A stretch of DNA of 64,000 nucleotides from Sepiola atlantica. Its lineage: Eukaryota; Mollusca; Cephalopoda; Sepiida; Sepiolidae. Positions 21,401-30,350 of this stretch are shown piece after piece. The stretch is from NCBI GenBank assembly GCA_963556195.1, contig OY744522.1, positions 41,762,263 to 41,826,262 of the forward strand, read 5' to 3'. How positions within the stretch are numbered: position 1 is the first letter of the stretch; every line of letters begins with the position of its first letter. Under the pieces are notes generated by a model. It did not search any database. It had not been told where the DNA came from and saw only the letters and a list, made by a program, of their open reading frames with translations. The position numbers and the translations under genes were made by a program.

Positions 21401-21819
21401 TATATTCATTGATTCGGGTTAACACACGTGTAAAGTATGTATGTAAACATTGTGTTTATGGTGAATTAAATAGATGACCGTTAGAATATTAAGCAGAAAT
21501 AGGTAAATATTGAACAATTCACTAACATTTAAAAGATTCATATTAAGAAAGAATTTAAAGGTGTAATAAAAGCAAAAAAGTAAACATATATGAAATGTAA
21601 AATAAATGCGGCCATAAACGCTTATTAGGCTGAATGGAAAGGGTGAATGAGTATAGAATGTAATTTGATACTAAGCTTAACCGTTGAATTATAAACAAAT
21701 CTCATCAAAGTAATTATACTAAGACACCCGCACTCTATTTAGATTCCTCTTTTGGTCTGAAATAGTTGACTCTATAGGGGAGTACAACTAAAACATGTAT
21801 GTACATATGTAACTAATAA

Positions 21820-22071
21820 TATTTGTATGAATAAACATTTATACTAAAAAAACAGCCTCACTTGTTATTGAGAACTTTGTATTAACGTACAGTTTCAATG
21901 GATTAAAATATATAGAAACAAATACAATACATGTACTATATATATAGTCATGTAATACTGTTTGTATTAATACAACATTGTACTAAAAAACAGTTCCATT
22001 TGTTATTGAACACTTTTTATAAACACAGGAGTAGCAATGGATTAACATATATAGAAACAAATACAATGCAG

Positions 22072-22085
<14 letters not shown>
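21820..22085. repeat. Tandem duplication, about 140-bp period
   Basis: Two units share 'tactaaaaaa/cagcctcacttgttattga' versus 'tactaaaaaacagttcca/tttgttattga', then 'atggattaa', 'atatatagaaacaaataca' and 'gtactatatatat'. The second unit runs into a (TA)n tract (22077-22128). Confidence 0.7.
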
Positions 22086-22125
<40 letters not shown>

Positions 22126-22128
22126 GTA
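22077..22128. repeat. (TA)n microsatellite
   Basis: About 25 TA units next to the palindromic hammerhead element. Confidence 0.9.
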
Positions 22129-22151
22129 AGCAATTAAAATATATATGGCAA

Positions 22152-22206
22152 TCAAGCTACACAGAGGCTCCCGTGTTTCATCCCCGGGGGGAATCGTCAG
22201 GCTAAA
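22152..22206 (-). ncRNA. Hammerhead ribozyme motif, minus arm of palindrome
   Basis: Mirror image of the plus-arm motif at 22211-22265, with CTGACGA in place of CTGATGA. Position 7 of the core is not conserved in hammerheads, so the change should be tolerated. Confidence 0.5.
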
Positions 22207-22210
22207 TGCA

Positions 22211-22265
22211 TTTAGCCTGATGATTCCCCCCGGGGATGAAACACGGGAGCCTCTGTGTAGCTTGA
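22211..22265 (+). ncRNA. Hammerhead ribozyme motif, plus arm of palindrome
   Basis: Plus strand: TTTAGC, CTGATGA (22217-22223), stem II TCCCC/GGGGA, GAAA (22238-22241), stem III ACAC/GTGT with a 10-nt loop, triplet GTA, then GCTTGA. Stem I is AGC/GCT plus partial pairing. Core positions are all present. In RNA spanning the whole palindrome, the long hairpin would compete with the ribozyme fold. Confidence 0.55.
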
Positions 22266-22395
22266 TTGCCATATATATTTTCATTGCTTACTACCTAGCT
22301 CTACTTACGTATCGAGCACTGTTGAAGTAAATACTGAAAACTGACACATAAAAAATTATATCTCCTTATAATATTTTATGTGGATACATGAAGTA

Positions 22396-22397
<2 letters not shown>

Positions 22398-22436
<39 letters not shown>
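22398..22436. repeat. (TA)n microsatellite
   Basis: About 19 TA units. Confidence 0.9.
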
Positions 22437-22439
<3 letters not shown>

Positions 22440-22519
22440 TTCGCTGTATCTGAAATTTAATGAAACTAAATATAGTTTACATTTGGACACGTGAAGCCTA
22501 TTCCAACATTCATATGTAT

Positions 22520-22735
22520 ATTTTAATTTTATTATGTGCATAAAATGAATCCATAGGCACGTGTTTCTAGCTATCCAGCGTCATCACCACGGCTGACTTG
22601 GAAAAAAATTGAGCCCACAATTACATTGTCTGTAGTATGGAGTTTTACTTCTCAACTACGAGGTCTTGCCTGGAAATTTGTACGATTTAGAGCGCCTAAA
22701 TACTAAGTGTGTATTTGTAATTATTTTTTTACTAA
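22520..22735 (-). mobile_element. Diverged single copy of the tRNA-headed hammerhead unit
   Basis: Same order as 18705-19019: 'gcataaaatgaatccatagg' (compare 'acataaaagtaatccatgg'), hammerhead region, tRNA-like head with 'attgtctgtagta', then 'gaaatttgtacgattta' and 'tttgtaattattttt'. The hammerhead (22551-22594, minus) has GTGATGA in place of CTGATGA and GCC in place of GTC, with an intact GAAA and a perfect GCT/AGC stem II, so it should be dead. Confidence 0.65.
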
Positions 22736-22794
22736 CAACAATAAGTGCATATGTATTTTATACACTTTCTAAGAAAAAGACTATATATATATCT

Positions 22795-24000
22795 TAACGG
22801 TCATCTATGAACGCATACACCATACACTCGAAAATACAGGTGAAGTTAAGGCACTAGCGCTTGATATATCCAAAGCTTTTGATAAGTCTGGCGTAAAGGT
22901 CTTGTTATAAAAATAAATTCATATGGACGAATATTTAATATTATTAGATCCTTCCTATCCAAAAGAAAGATCCATGTTGTCCCTGATGACTGCATGGGAC
23001 TCGAAGGGATCGATCCTTGGACTTTTATTGTTCCTGATTGTCATAAACGCCCTCCCTGATAACATTGTGCCTGAGATGGGTATATTTGCCGACGACACTA
23101 CGCTCTACTCTCGTCATGTGGGTAAAATTGATGCGCACATATCCTAGGCAATGGCTGAATCGTTAGAAAGCGACCGCCACTTTGTAGTGGAATATGGCCA
23201 TGAATGAATGGTTACATTTAATGCTGCTAAGACAAAGCTCCTTTCTTTCAATAATTATAAGAAACCCTTTCAACCATCGATTGTCATGGCAAATAACACC
23301 CTACCTGAGAGTCCAACGTTCAAACTCTTCAGCCTAACATTGACATGTAACATGAATTAGAAGAAACACATAGAAGGCATTGTCAAGGCTGCTACAAAGA
23401 AATGTGGCTCCCTTTACAGTGCTAGACAACTTTTCACACCTGACAGTATTTTATATCTTTACAAAGTAACTACCCACCCATGCATTGAGTATTGTTGTCA
23501 CATTATGACCAATGCACGATCTACGAGTCTCGGCCTCTTAGACAAGGTAAAAAAAAGTATGTAATAGGTCCTTCACTATCCACCAAGCTCGAGCCCCTGT
23601 ACCATCGCCCTAATGTTGTATCCTTGTGCTTGTTTTACAAGTACGTCAATTGAATGAACTGCCTGCTCTGGTGTCCCCTTGACGTAAATACACTTGACTA
23701 ACCCGACAATAAGCTAGATCCCATCCATTCACTATGGGGGTCCCCAGATGCTGAAGAGTTTCTTAGTCCAATAGCTTTTTCACTCGAACTGCCGGTCTTT
23801 GGAACTCTCTCCCTGCTCCCTGTTTCCCCGACATGCGGACATTTACAGCTGGTGTGAACAAGCATCTCGCTGCGCAGCTCCCAATTTATGATGACCCCTA
23901 AACTTTCGCACTAATTCTCAGTAGCCCCTTACGTTTATAGTGGCACCTTGCCTTGTTTGGGGTTACCTACGTTAACTATAATCAACATCTAGAAAGTCTA
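22795..24000 (+). pseudogene. CR1/L2/Jockey-like LINE reverse transcriptase, 3' half
   Basis: Frame-shifted remains of a non-LTR retrotransposon ORF2. Visible in order: LALDISKAFD (RT motif with the first catalytic Asp), GSILGLLLFLIVINALPDNI (the PQGS-to-NDLP block), IFADDTTLYSRHVGKIDAHI (ADD active site), a thumb region with HPCIEYCCHI, LEPLYHRPNVVSLCLFYKY, and the C-terminal 'ctgccggtctttggaactct' block (GLWNSL). Several stops and frameshifts are present. The 3' UTR 'agtagccccttacgt' recurs inverted at 43940-43955, so the two copies belong to one family. The 5' half is missing. Confidence 0.8.
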
Positions 24001-24282
24001 ATGGTACGACAGTGAGTTTCGGCGTTGTTATGTCTGTAGTGCGTATCGAGTCCAAGATACTGTTTAGCTCTGACGATAGTCGTTCTCGGGGCTTCGACTA
24101 ATTCAATTTCGTAAGTATTGTTGATGAATCTATTATCGGTTTCTTGCGTATAGATATCACAGTCTTTGTAGTCTCGATCGTTTATCTTTGTGCCTTGATA
24201 TAAGCGTATCTAGATGTTTCACATTGGTTCACGACTCTAGAAATTAATATTCAGGCACCGTAAACTCCGTAAATACGTTCTG

Positions 24283-24287
<5 letters not shown>

Positions 24288-24342
<55 letters not shown>
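24288..24342. repeat. (TA)n microsatellite
   Basis: About 26 TA units at the 3' end of the minus-strand hammerhead element that follows. Confidence 0.9.
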
Positions 24343-24344
<2 letters not shown>

Positions 24345-24530
24345 ACTAAATTAGATTTTAATATTTTACCTACATACGACGTCGTTTCGCACTTTGGGCA
24401 CTCCTCGGTGTAGGGAAATGACAATCTCAGACGGTCACGTATTGCGAACCCGGTTTACAGAGACACCTTGCATCTGTAGCGGGCGTCCAATTGCCTTGGC
24501 CATAGGCAGTTGTCACGTTATTATAGAAAA
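24345..24530 (-). mobile_element. tRNA-headed hammerhead retroposon (second family)
   Basis: Minus strand order: tRNA-like head (A-box-like TATGGCCAAGGCAATTGG at 24504-24487, B-box GGGTTCGC at 24451-24444), a spacer 'gtgaccgtctgagattgtca', the hammerhead at 24414-24369, and a tail 'taaaatattaaaatctaa' ending in (TA)n. The spacer resembles the spacer at 30138-30158 ('ccgaccgttgagaattag'), so both loci belong to one family. Confidence 0.6.
24369..24414 (-). ncRNA. Hammerhead ribozyme motif with one core change
   Basis: Minus strand: CCTACA, CCGAGGA, stem II GTGC/GTGC (wobble pairs) with a CCAAA loop, GAAA, palindromic stem III ACGACGTCGT, GTA, TGTAGG. Stem I CCTACA/TGTAGG is a perfect 6 bp. 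The only core defect is U4 to C in CTGATGA (CCGAGGA; the G at position 7 is allowed). Confidence 0.6.
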
Positions 24531-24616
24531 ATTAAGTAATATTTACGCCGAGAGCGGCGTGTATAAATATCGAGAAATTCGGATGGAACTCAATGACGAA
24601 GTCGGAGTAACGCACC

Positions 24617-24672
<56 letters not shown>
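24617..24672. repeat. (TA)n microsatellite
   Basis: About 27 TA units left of the third palindrome copy. Confidence 0.95.
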
Positions 24673-24676
<4 letters not shown>

Positions 24677-24711
24677 TCATGTATCCACATATAATATTAT
24701 CAGAAGATATA

Positions 24712-24848
24712 ATATATTTATGGCAATTAAGCTACACAGAGGCGACCGCGTTTCATGTCCATAGAATTTTTATTTTAGCCTGACAATTCTTTGCGGAGAT
24801 GAAACGCGGAGGCCTCTGTGTAGCTTAATTGCCATAAATATATTTTAT
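24712..24848. mobile_element. Palindromic hammerhead element, diverged copy
   Basis: The arms 'atggcaattaagctacacag' (left) and its reverse complement (right) enclose a more diverged centre with 'ttttagcctgacaattct'. In the plus arm the core reads CTGACAA, with G8 changed to A, followed by an intact GAAA; the minus arm has lost CTGATGA. Both ribozymes should be inactive. It is flanked by TA repeats on both sides. Confidence 0.7.
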
Positions 24849-24854
24849 AGCTTA

Positions 24855-24881
24855 CTATATATCTCTCTCTCTATATATATG

Positions 24882-24912
<31 letters not shown>

Positions 24913-24939
24913 TTTTTATAGCTTACTATATATACATAC

Positions 24940-24992
<53 letters not shown>
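24855..24992. repeat. (TA)n/(CT)n compound microsatellite
   Basis: Short CT run, then TA runs broken by two copies of 'ttttatagcttactatata'. Confidence 0.9.
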
Positions 24993-24993
<1 letters not shown>

Positions 24994-24994
24994 G

Positions 24995-25490
24995 CGTGTG
25001 TTTGTGTGTATAAGTATGTATATATTCTATATGTGAAGCTGTTTGTCACTGTGAGAAACGCTAAGTGTCTCCCAAAAACATTACAACTGAGCTGCTGCGC
25101 TCTTGATGAAAGTGTATTTATATTTCAACATCGAATGTCTTTGCGTGGGAATGCGGATACGAAATGAACAGTGGTGCAATTGTGATGTTATTTTTTGTAC
25201 AGCTCGAGTGGCTGTTTTTTACTTTGTGTATACGCGATGTCGCGAGGGAGAATAGGGTAGAGGGTTAAGTGCCCTCGCGCACATGCGACGTCGGCATCGA
25301 TGGAGACGCTGCAAGTTGTTGTCTGAGGGTGCAACTAAGAATAAGAGAATGGAGCCTTATTCTGTAAGAAAGGGAAATGGTGCGCCTTTTTTGACTGTTT
25401 CTTGCTTTCTGTCAGAGTAAGAAACGGAAGGTGACGAGAAGAAGAATAGGAAATAATAGTAATAAGATATGGAAGCTGAATCAAAAGAAG
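24995..25490. other. No gene recognised
   Basis: At 25090-25145 'gctcttgatgaaagtg' followed later by 'caacatcgaatgtc' vaguely resembles a decayed hammerhead (no GAAA). Nothing else is recognisable. Confidence 0.5.
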
Positions 25491-25491
25491 A

Positions 25492-25494
<3 letters not shown>

Positions 25495-25522
<28 letters not shown>

Positions 25523-25759
25523 GAAGAAGAAGAAGAAGTTGTAGAAGAAGAAGAAGAAGAAGTTGTAGAAGAAGAAGAAAAAGAAGAAGAAGAAGTTGTA
25601 GAAGAAGAAGAAAAATAAGAAGAAGAAGAAAAAGAAGAAATACTCATGAAATAGTGAGGAATAATAAGTAGAAAAAAGAAATAAGACATCAGAAGAAGAA
25701 TAAATATTAATTAGATTGATAATAAGGAATAATAAGAAAAAAGAATAAGGTGTAATAAT

Positions 25760-25812
<53 letters not shown>

Positions 25813-26026
25813 GAAGAAGAAGAAGACGAAATACTCATTAGAAAATAAAGAATACGAAGAATAAGGAATAATAAGTAGGAACAGGAATAATAAGGAATAT
25901 GAAGAAGAATAAACAATAATTAGATTAATAATCAGGAATAATAAAAAGAATAAGTGTTTAAACGAGTAATAAAGAAGAACAATAAAGAAACATGATTAGA
26001 ATAAGGAATAATAAATAGAAAAATAG

Positions 26027-26068
<42 letters not shown>

Positions 26069-26320
26069 GAAGAAGAAGAAGAAGAAGAAGAAGAAAAAAA
26101 GAAGAAGAACAAGAAGATACTCATGAAATAATGAGGAATAATACGTAGAAAAAGGAACAATAAGAAATCAGATTAATAATAAAGAATAATAAGACAAAAA
26201 GAATATGGCATAATAATAATAAAAAGAAAAGACGAAAAAAAGAAGAATATGAAGAAGAATAAACAATAATAAGATTAATAATAAGGAATAATTAAAAGAA
26301 TAAGTGATTAAACAAGTATT
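25495..26320. repeat. (TAA)n and (GAA)n trinucleotide block
   Basis: Pure TAA runs at about 25495-25520, 25758-25812 and 26028-26068 and GAA runs between, with imperfect AATAAG sequence elsewhere. Minus-strand serine/tyrosine-only frames at 25357-25689 and 25707-25916 are translation artefacts. Confidence 0.95.
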
Positions 26321-26321
26321 G

Positions 26322-26657
26322 ATTTACTCATCTCCAGGAGTTAGGCACAAGGCCAGTTTTTATCTTACTCCCACAAGTAAGATGTGACCCAAGGTCGGGT
26401 CGGGAAAGTGGGGTTTAACAATTGCCTGGGCAGCCCCGTCGGAATTCCCCGGTAGGGGCGCCTCAGGCAGTAAGCAATAAACTTACTATTCCCCAAAGAG
26501 GGGAGGCAAAGCCTGGGAGGGTAGACCTCCTAGAACTGCACAGGACAGACCCATAGACAAGCATAAATCAAGCCCCGAAGGCCAAGACAATACCAGTCTA
26601 TGGGGTACAGTATCCATCGGAACAAATACTATACTTTGATCTTAGCCAAAAGGCGAT
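26322..26657 (-). mobile_element. U2-snRNA-headed SINE, copy 1
   Basis: Minus strand begins ATCGCCTTTTGGCTAAGATC and continues 'aaagtatagtatttgttc', matching about the first 45 nt of U2 snRNA with a small deletion after ATCGC. U2's branch-site recognition GTAGTA reads ATAGTA here. About 290 nt of GC-rich non-U2 body follow, ending 'cctaactcctggagatgag'. A second copy in the opposite orientation at 36958-37332 shares head, body and end, so this is a mobile family and not a one-off U2 pseudogene. It is inserted inside the trinucleotide block. Confidence 0.8.
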
Positions 26658-26725
26658 ACAGAATAATAATAAGAAAACAGAATTAGAATAGAATTAGAAT
26701 AATAAATAATAAATAAAAGAATAGG

Positions 26726-26802
<77 letters not shown>

Positions 26803-26805
26803 TCT
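26658..26805. repeat. (TAA)n microsatellite
   Basis: Imperfect AATAAG sequence followed by about 25 clean TAA units (26727-26800). Confidence 0.95.
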
Positions 26806-26874
26806 TATTTTTCGGATTAGTATTATTCCTTATTTATATTCTTATACTTTATTCATATCGCATAACCACTTCCT

Positions 26875-27165
26875 TTCTTTCTCCGTCTTCCTAGCGTTAG
26901 CTTGCATTTTCATGAACATACCTTCTTTACAAGGACTTCCCGTCTGTGGAACACATTGCGCCGGGACTGCTACACTGCTGATTACAACTTGGTCTTTTTC
27001 AAGTTCTATATTAACACATTCTTGTCGGAAACAATAAGTTCATACTATACAATGTTAATGCTCTCATGATGTTTCTTCATCTTTCAGCTGACAAACATTT
27101 CAGTTTCATTAATCCTTATCCTCGAGTGGCTCTTGGCCTTGAGAATCGGTGATTCATAACAAAAC
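26875..27165 (+). pseudogene. LINE 3'-end fragment (family B)
   Basis: Matches the end of the copy at 29100-29925: 'cttcccgtctgtggaacaca' for the C-terminal LWN-like block, then 'ctgctgattacaacttgg' and 'tttttcaagttctatatta', and the 3' UTR 'tatcctcgagtggc' ending 'ggtgattcataac'. Only the last ORF residues and UTR remain. Confidence 0.65.
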
Positions 27166-27169
27166 AGCA

Positions 27170-27764
27170 AGTCTCGAAGTTTGATTTGAAAAATACTCTA
27201 CCAATTTTCGCTCGAATTTATGTGAATTAAACATTCTAAATGCTAAAAGAAATACACCTTTTTTTTAGTTCATATTCATCACGATAATCAGATAATAGTT
27301 ACTTTCTTCTGGTTTTGAGGTCAATTACTTGGGGTGTGTCCGTTAAGTATGTAGTTTTGTATTTAAAGCCGCTATCATTGATGCCCTTTTTGATATAAAG
27401 GAGGGGGGAGGGCTATTTTGTCAAATATATTTTTATTAGCAAGGTCAGAAATTCTGCGAGAGAATCTTGTTGAATACTCTGACGCTTTTGCAGAAGCGTT
27501 TGTTTATATATTTGAGGTTTTCGGTAGATTTATGGCGGGATTTATGGGTTCCGCTTTCTATGTCTAGGATGTTGACGTTAATTAGGTTGGTATCAACAGT
27601 AAGTTTTATACATTCTTCTGATGATATTGGCAAATAAATCCGGAAGAAATGAGGAGAGGCGCAGACTATAAACGATATATAGGCAATGGGAAATTTAATC
27701 TTACATACTGACATACTGTTGTTATGTTAAACGAATTTAAATGGACTCACACACATGTACAGCT

Positions 27765-27770
<6 letters not shown>
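27170..27770. other. No gene recognised
   Basis: The 89-aa minus frame at 27445-27714 has no recognisable motif. The end 'ataggcaatgggaaattta' recurs inverted at about 28498-28516, so 27.7-28.5 kb is bracketed by a short inverted repeat. Confidence 0.5.

Positions 27771-27771
<1 letters not shown>

Positions 27772-27838
<67 letters not shown>
27772..27838. repeat. (TA)n microsatellite
   Basis: About 31 TA units. Confidence 0.95.
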
Positions 27839-27839
<1 letters not shown>

Positions 27840-28070
27840 ACAAAAATAGAAGTAGGGAATAAGAAAAAGGAAACTAATTTGAACACAATGTTAATACAAA
27901 GGCACCATTTAATTCCAAATCATGACCGTATTAATCTTTTTCTGTTGAAGTTAGTCTGTCCTTTTGCTTATTCCCTCCTCCCATTTTTCGTACACATACA
28001 TCCGTTCGGGTTATTACCCCATAAATATACCTCTCATATATATATATATAAATATAAATATATATATATA

Positions 28071-28301
28071 CAGGGTGTCTCAAAAAAATGTACTCACTCG
28101 TAGAATGACGAGAAAACTTTGCTTCATCGCTCCACACAATTTTGTGTGCAAACTCGACATCTTCTGCACATTTTGCCAATGTACTCACTCTTAGAATGGC
28201 AAAATGTGCAGAAGATGTCGAGTTTGCACACAAAATTGTGTGGAGCGATGAAGCAAAGTTTTCTCGTCATTCTACGAGTGAGTACATTTTTTTGAGACAC
28301 C

Positions 28302-28304
<3 letters not shown>
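28071..28304. mobile_element. 234-bp palindromic mariner-type MITE
   Basis: Two 108-bp arms (28071-28178 and 28197-28304) are perfect reverse complements by eye. The ends CAGGGTGTCTCAAAAAAA lie inside TA on both sides, consistent with TA target-site duplication by Tc1/mariner transposases. The arms encode a transposase scrap: EDVEFAHKIVWSDEAKF, where WSDEAKF is the block carrying the first catalytic Asp. The 18-bp spacer repeats part of the terminal sequence ('atgtactcactc'). The element is therefore an inverted duplication of a terminus fused to an internal transposase fragment, and would need a transposase from elsewhere. Confidence 0.85.
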
Positions 28305-28380
<76 letters not shown>

Positions 28381-28383
28381 GAA
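28302..28383. repeat. (TA)n microsatellite
   Basis: TA runs directly right of the MITE, interrupted by 'ttttat' and 'cat'. Confidence 0.9.
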
Positions 28384-28389
28384 TTTTAT

Positions 28390-29095
28390 TTATTTTTACA
28401 CTACACATTGTTATGGTTTTTTCAAAAAAAAATAATACTATTACGAAACAATGGTTTAAAAATATGTCTAAATACACTTTCTAATATATATATATAATTT
28501 CCCATTGCCTATATAATGAAGTAAAAATAGTCATTTTTAAGATTTTAGAAATATATAAGTCGAATAAAACACTTTCTAATATTTCTTTACAACTCTGTAG
28601 CATTTAGAAAAAAGAGTGACTGTAATTTCCCTCTAACTAAATGAAAATTTAATGTTTAATTTCTACAATTTCCCTCATATAATGCTTAAATAATGGTAAT
28701 TCATAATTCAGTTTTTCGCAGTATTTGATCGTGAATTATTATTTTCTTTAAATGTATATTGAATAAAGATCACTTTCAAGATAGATCGAATCGTGTTCTT
28801 TTCTTTTCTTTTTTTACATGCAATTTTAAAAGTTTTCTAATGCTTTGTTTTAAATATTTACAATATCGTATGGTCAACATGTTTTGATATTTTGAATAAC
28901 TATAGTAAAGGTGTTTTTGTTTACAAGAAATAATACATTTGCACCAATCTTTATAATAAAGCAATGGATTTATTATATTCCGTGATAATTAATCAATAAA
29001 TACTGAAAATTTCATTAAAATTGGTTGATTTCCTGAATTTTGATGGATTATTTAGTGAATGGAGAAGTCGAAATGCCTTCTTATTGTTATTACTA
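28390..29095. other. No gene recognised
   Basis: AT-rich sequence with no recognised feature. Confidence 0.5.
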
Positions 29096-29099
29096 CGGT

Positions 29100-29923
29100 C
29101 CTTGTTTTGACACGCAATTCAGTGACGTCAGAGGGGGCAGGAAGTTAGTTGCTTGGCCTTGTCAACTCTCGGTGGCCATGGCCCAACTGTCTTCGTGATA
29201 TTCATCAATGATCTCCCAAAATACATTCTAAGTTCATTCGTTGACATGCATACAGCTAAACGACCATCTATGGCAACACTTGAAAGAGCATTAATTATCA
29301 ATATCGCTCTGTTTCTCTCTCGTCCGATCTAGAGCACGTAGTGCAATGAGTAAAAAAAATGGTTGATAACTTGTATACGAGGCAAATACATCCTATGATG
29401 GAATACTGTTGTCACATCTGGGAATGTGCCTCTCAGACTATCTCTTCCTGCCTTGAGAGAGTACAAAACTGACTTCTAAACCTAGGGGGGAGTTCTTCTT
29501 CGCTCGCCTACAGTCTATTTCTCACAGACGTAAGTTTGCTCGTCTTTCTCTAATCTATCCTTACTTTCATGGTAGGTGCTCGACTGAACAAAAACTCGTC
29601 TAGCAACAACAACTGAAAATAATTTTTCTTTCTCCCTTCGTGTACCTTAAACGACACAGAACTTCCATCGGCAAAGCTTCTTTCCAAGAAATATCCGTCT
29701 GTGTAACACAATACCACATGCTGCTTCCCAGCTGACTATAGAAGTTGTTTTCAAGTTAACAAATTCTTGTTGAGTCTTCCTCTTTAATAATTACATTTTT
29801 GGCCAGTCTCAACCATTGTTACCAATCCCCGCATTGTTGTTTCATTATCCTTTTTACAACCTCATTGCCTTTTATCCTCGAGTGGCCTATAGGCCTTGAT
29901 AAGTGATGACTCGTTTGTACATA

Positions 29924-29925
<2 letters not shown>
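29100..29925 (+). pseudogene. LINE reverse transcriptase 3' end (family B)
   Basis: Decayed non-LTR retrotransposon. 'gatattcatcaatgatctcc' gives the IFINDLP block; 'cgttgacatgcatacagcta' stands where the FADDT region should be; 'cctatgatggaatactgttg' gives HPMMEYCCHIW; 'cttgagagagtacaaaac' gives LERVQN. The ORF end and the UTR 'tatcctcgagtggcctatag' follow. Multiple stops and frameshifts are present. It is a different subfamily from 22795-24000. Confidence 0.65.
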
Positions 29926-29937
<12 letters not shown>

Positions 29938-29983
<46 letters not shown>

Positions 29984-30033
29984 TACACGGGGGCGTATGT
30001 CTGCGTGTAACTTATATATACATAAATGAGGAC

Positions 30034-30095
<62 letters not shown>
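29938..30095. repeat. (TA)n tracts with unique spacer
   Basis: TA runs at 29938-29980 and 30037-30095, with a short (CA)n start at about 29926. The spacer 'ttacacgggggcgtatgtct' separates them. Confidence 0.9.
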
Positions 30096-30097
<2 letters not shown>

Positions 30098-30098
<1 letters not shown>

Positions 30099-30235
30099 CT
30101 ACGAATCAGTAGCGATTTGTGATCGGGGTTCGCGCCCACCGACCGTTGAGAATTAGTTCCTACACTGAAGATTGCGTTAGCATGAAACATCGATGTCTGT
30201 AGGTATTAAAATATTTAATAAATATTTATTTATAA
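30098..30235 (+). mobile_element. tRNA-headed hammerhead retroposon (second family), 5'-truncated
   Basis: A B-box-like GGGGTTCGCGCCC (30125-30137), spacer, the hammerhead 30159-30203, and a tail 'tattaaaatatttaataaa'. The A-box half of the tRNA-like head has been replaced by (TA)n. Same family as 24345-24530. Confidence 0.6.
30159..30203 (+). ncRNA. Hammerhead ribozyme motif, apparently intact
   Basis: CCTACA, CTGAAGA, stem II TGC/GCA with a GTTA loop, GAAA, palindromic stem III ACATCGATGT, GTC, TGTAGG. Stem I pairs perfectly over 6 bp. CTGAAGA differs from the common CTGATGA only at position 7, which is not conserved in hammerheads. Predicted cleavage follows the GTC at about 30197. This is the best-preserved member of the CCTACA/TGTAGG family here. 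Confidence 0.7.
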
Positions 30236-30239
30236 AGAT

Positions 30240-30350
<111 letters not shown>

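Larger units (their letters stand above)
22137..22335. mobile_element. Near-perfect palindromic element carrying hammerhead motifs on both strands
   Basis: The palindrome spans about 22139-22278, centred on 'gctaaatgcatttagc' (22201-22216). Arms from 'ggcaatcaagctacac' inward match at every position but one (22195 G versus its partner). The adjacent block 22286-22335 ('cttacgtatcgagcactgtt') belongs to the family and is found inverted at 4485-4535. Degraded relatives are at 4540-4640 and 24714-24846, always against (TA)n. The palindrome explains why both strands give the same translated peptide; that peptide is not a gene product. Confidence 0.8.

Noticed and set aside
22075..22330. Two frames on opposite strands with the same peptide
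   Set aside because: They are the same DNA read through a palindrome, not conserved genes.
24394..24783. 129-codon plus frame
   Set aside because: It lies antisense to the tRNA-headed hammerhead element and ends in (TA)n; no motif.
25090..25145. Hammerhead-like sequence after 'gctcttgatga'
   Set aside because: GAAA is absent and stem I does not pair.
25357..25916. Serine/tyrosine-rich minus frames
   Set aside because: Translations of (TAA)n and (GAA)n.
26322..26657. True U2 snRNA gene
   Set aside because: Only the first 45 or so nt resemble U2; the Sm site and 3' stem-loops are absent, and a second copy shares the non-U2 body.
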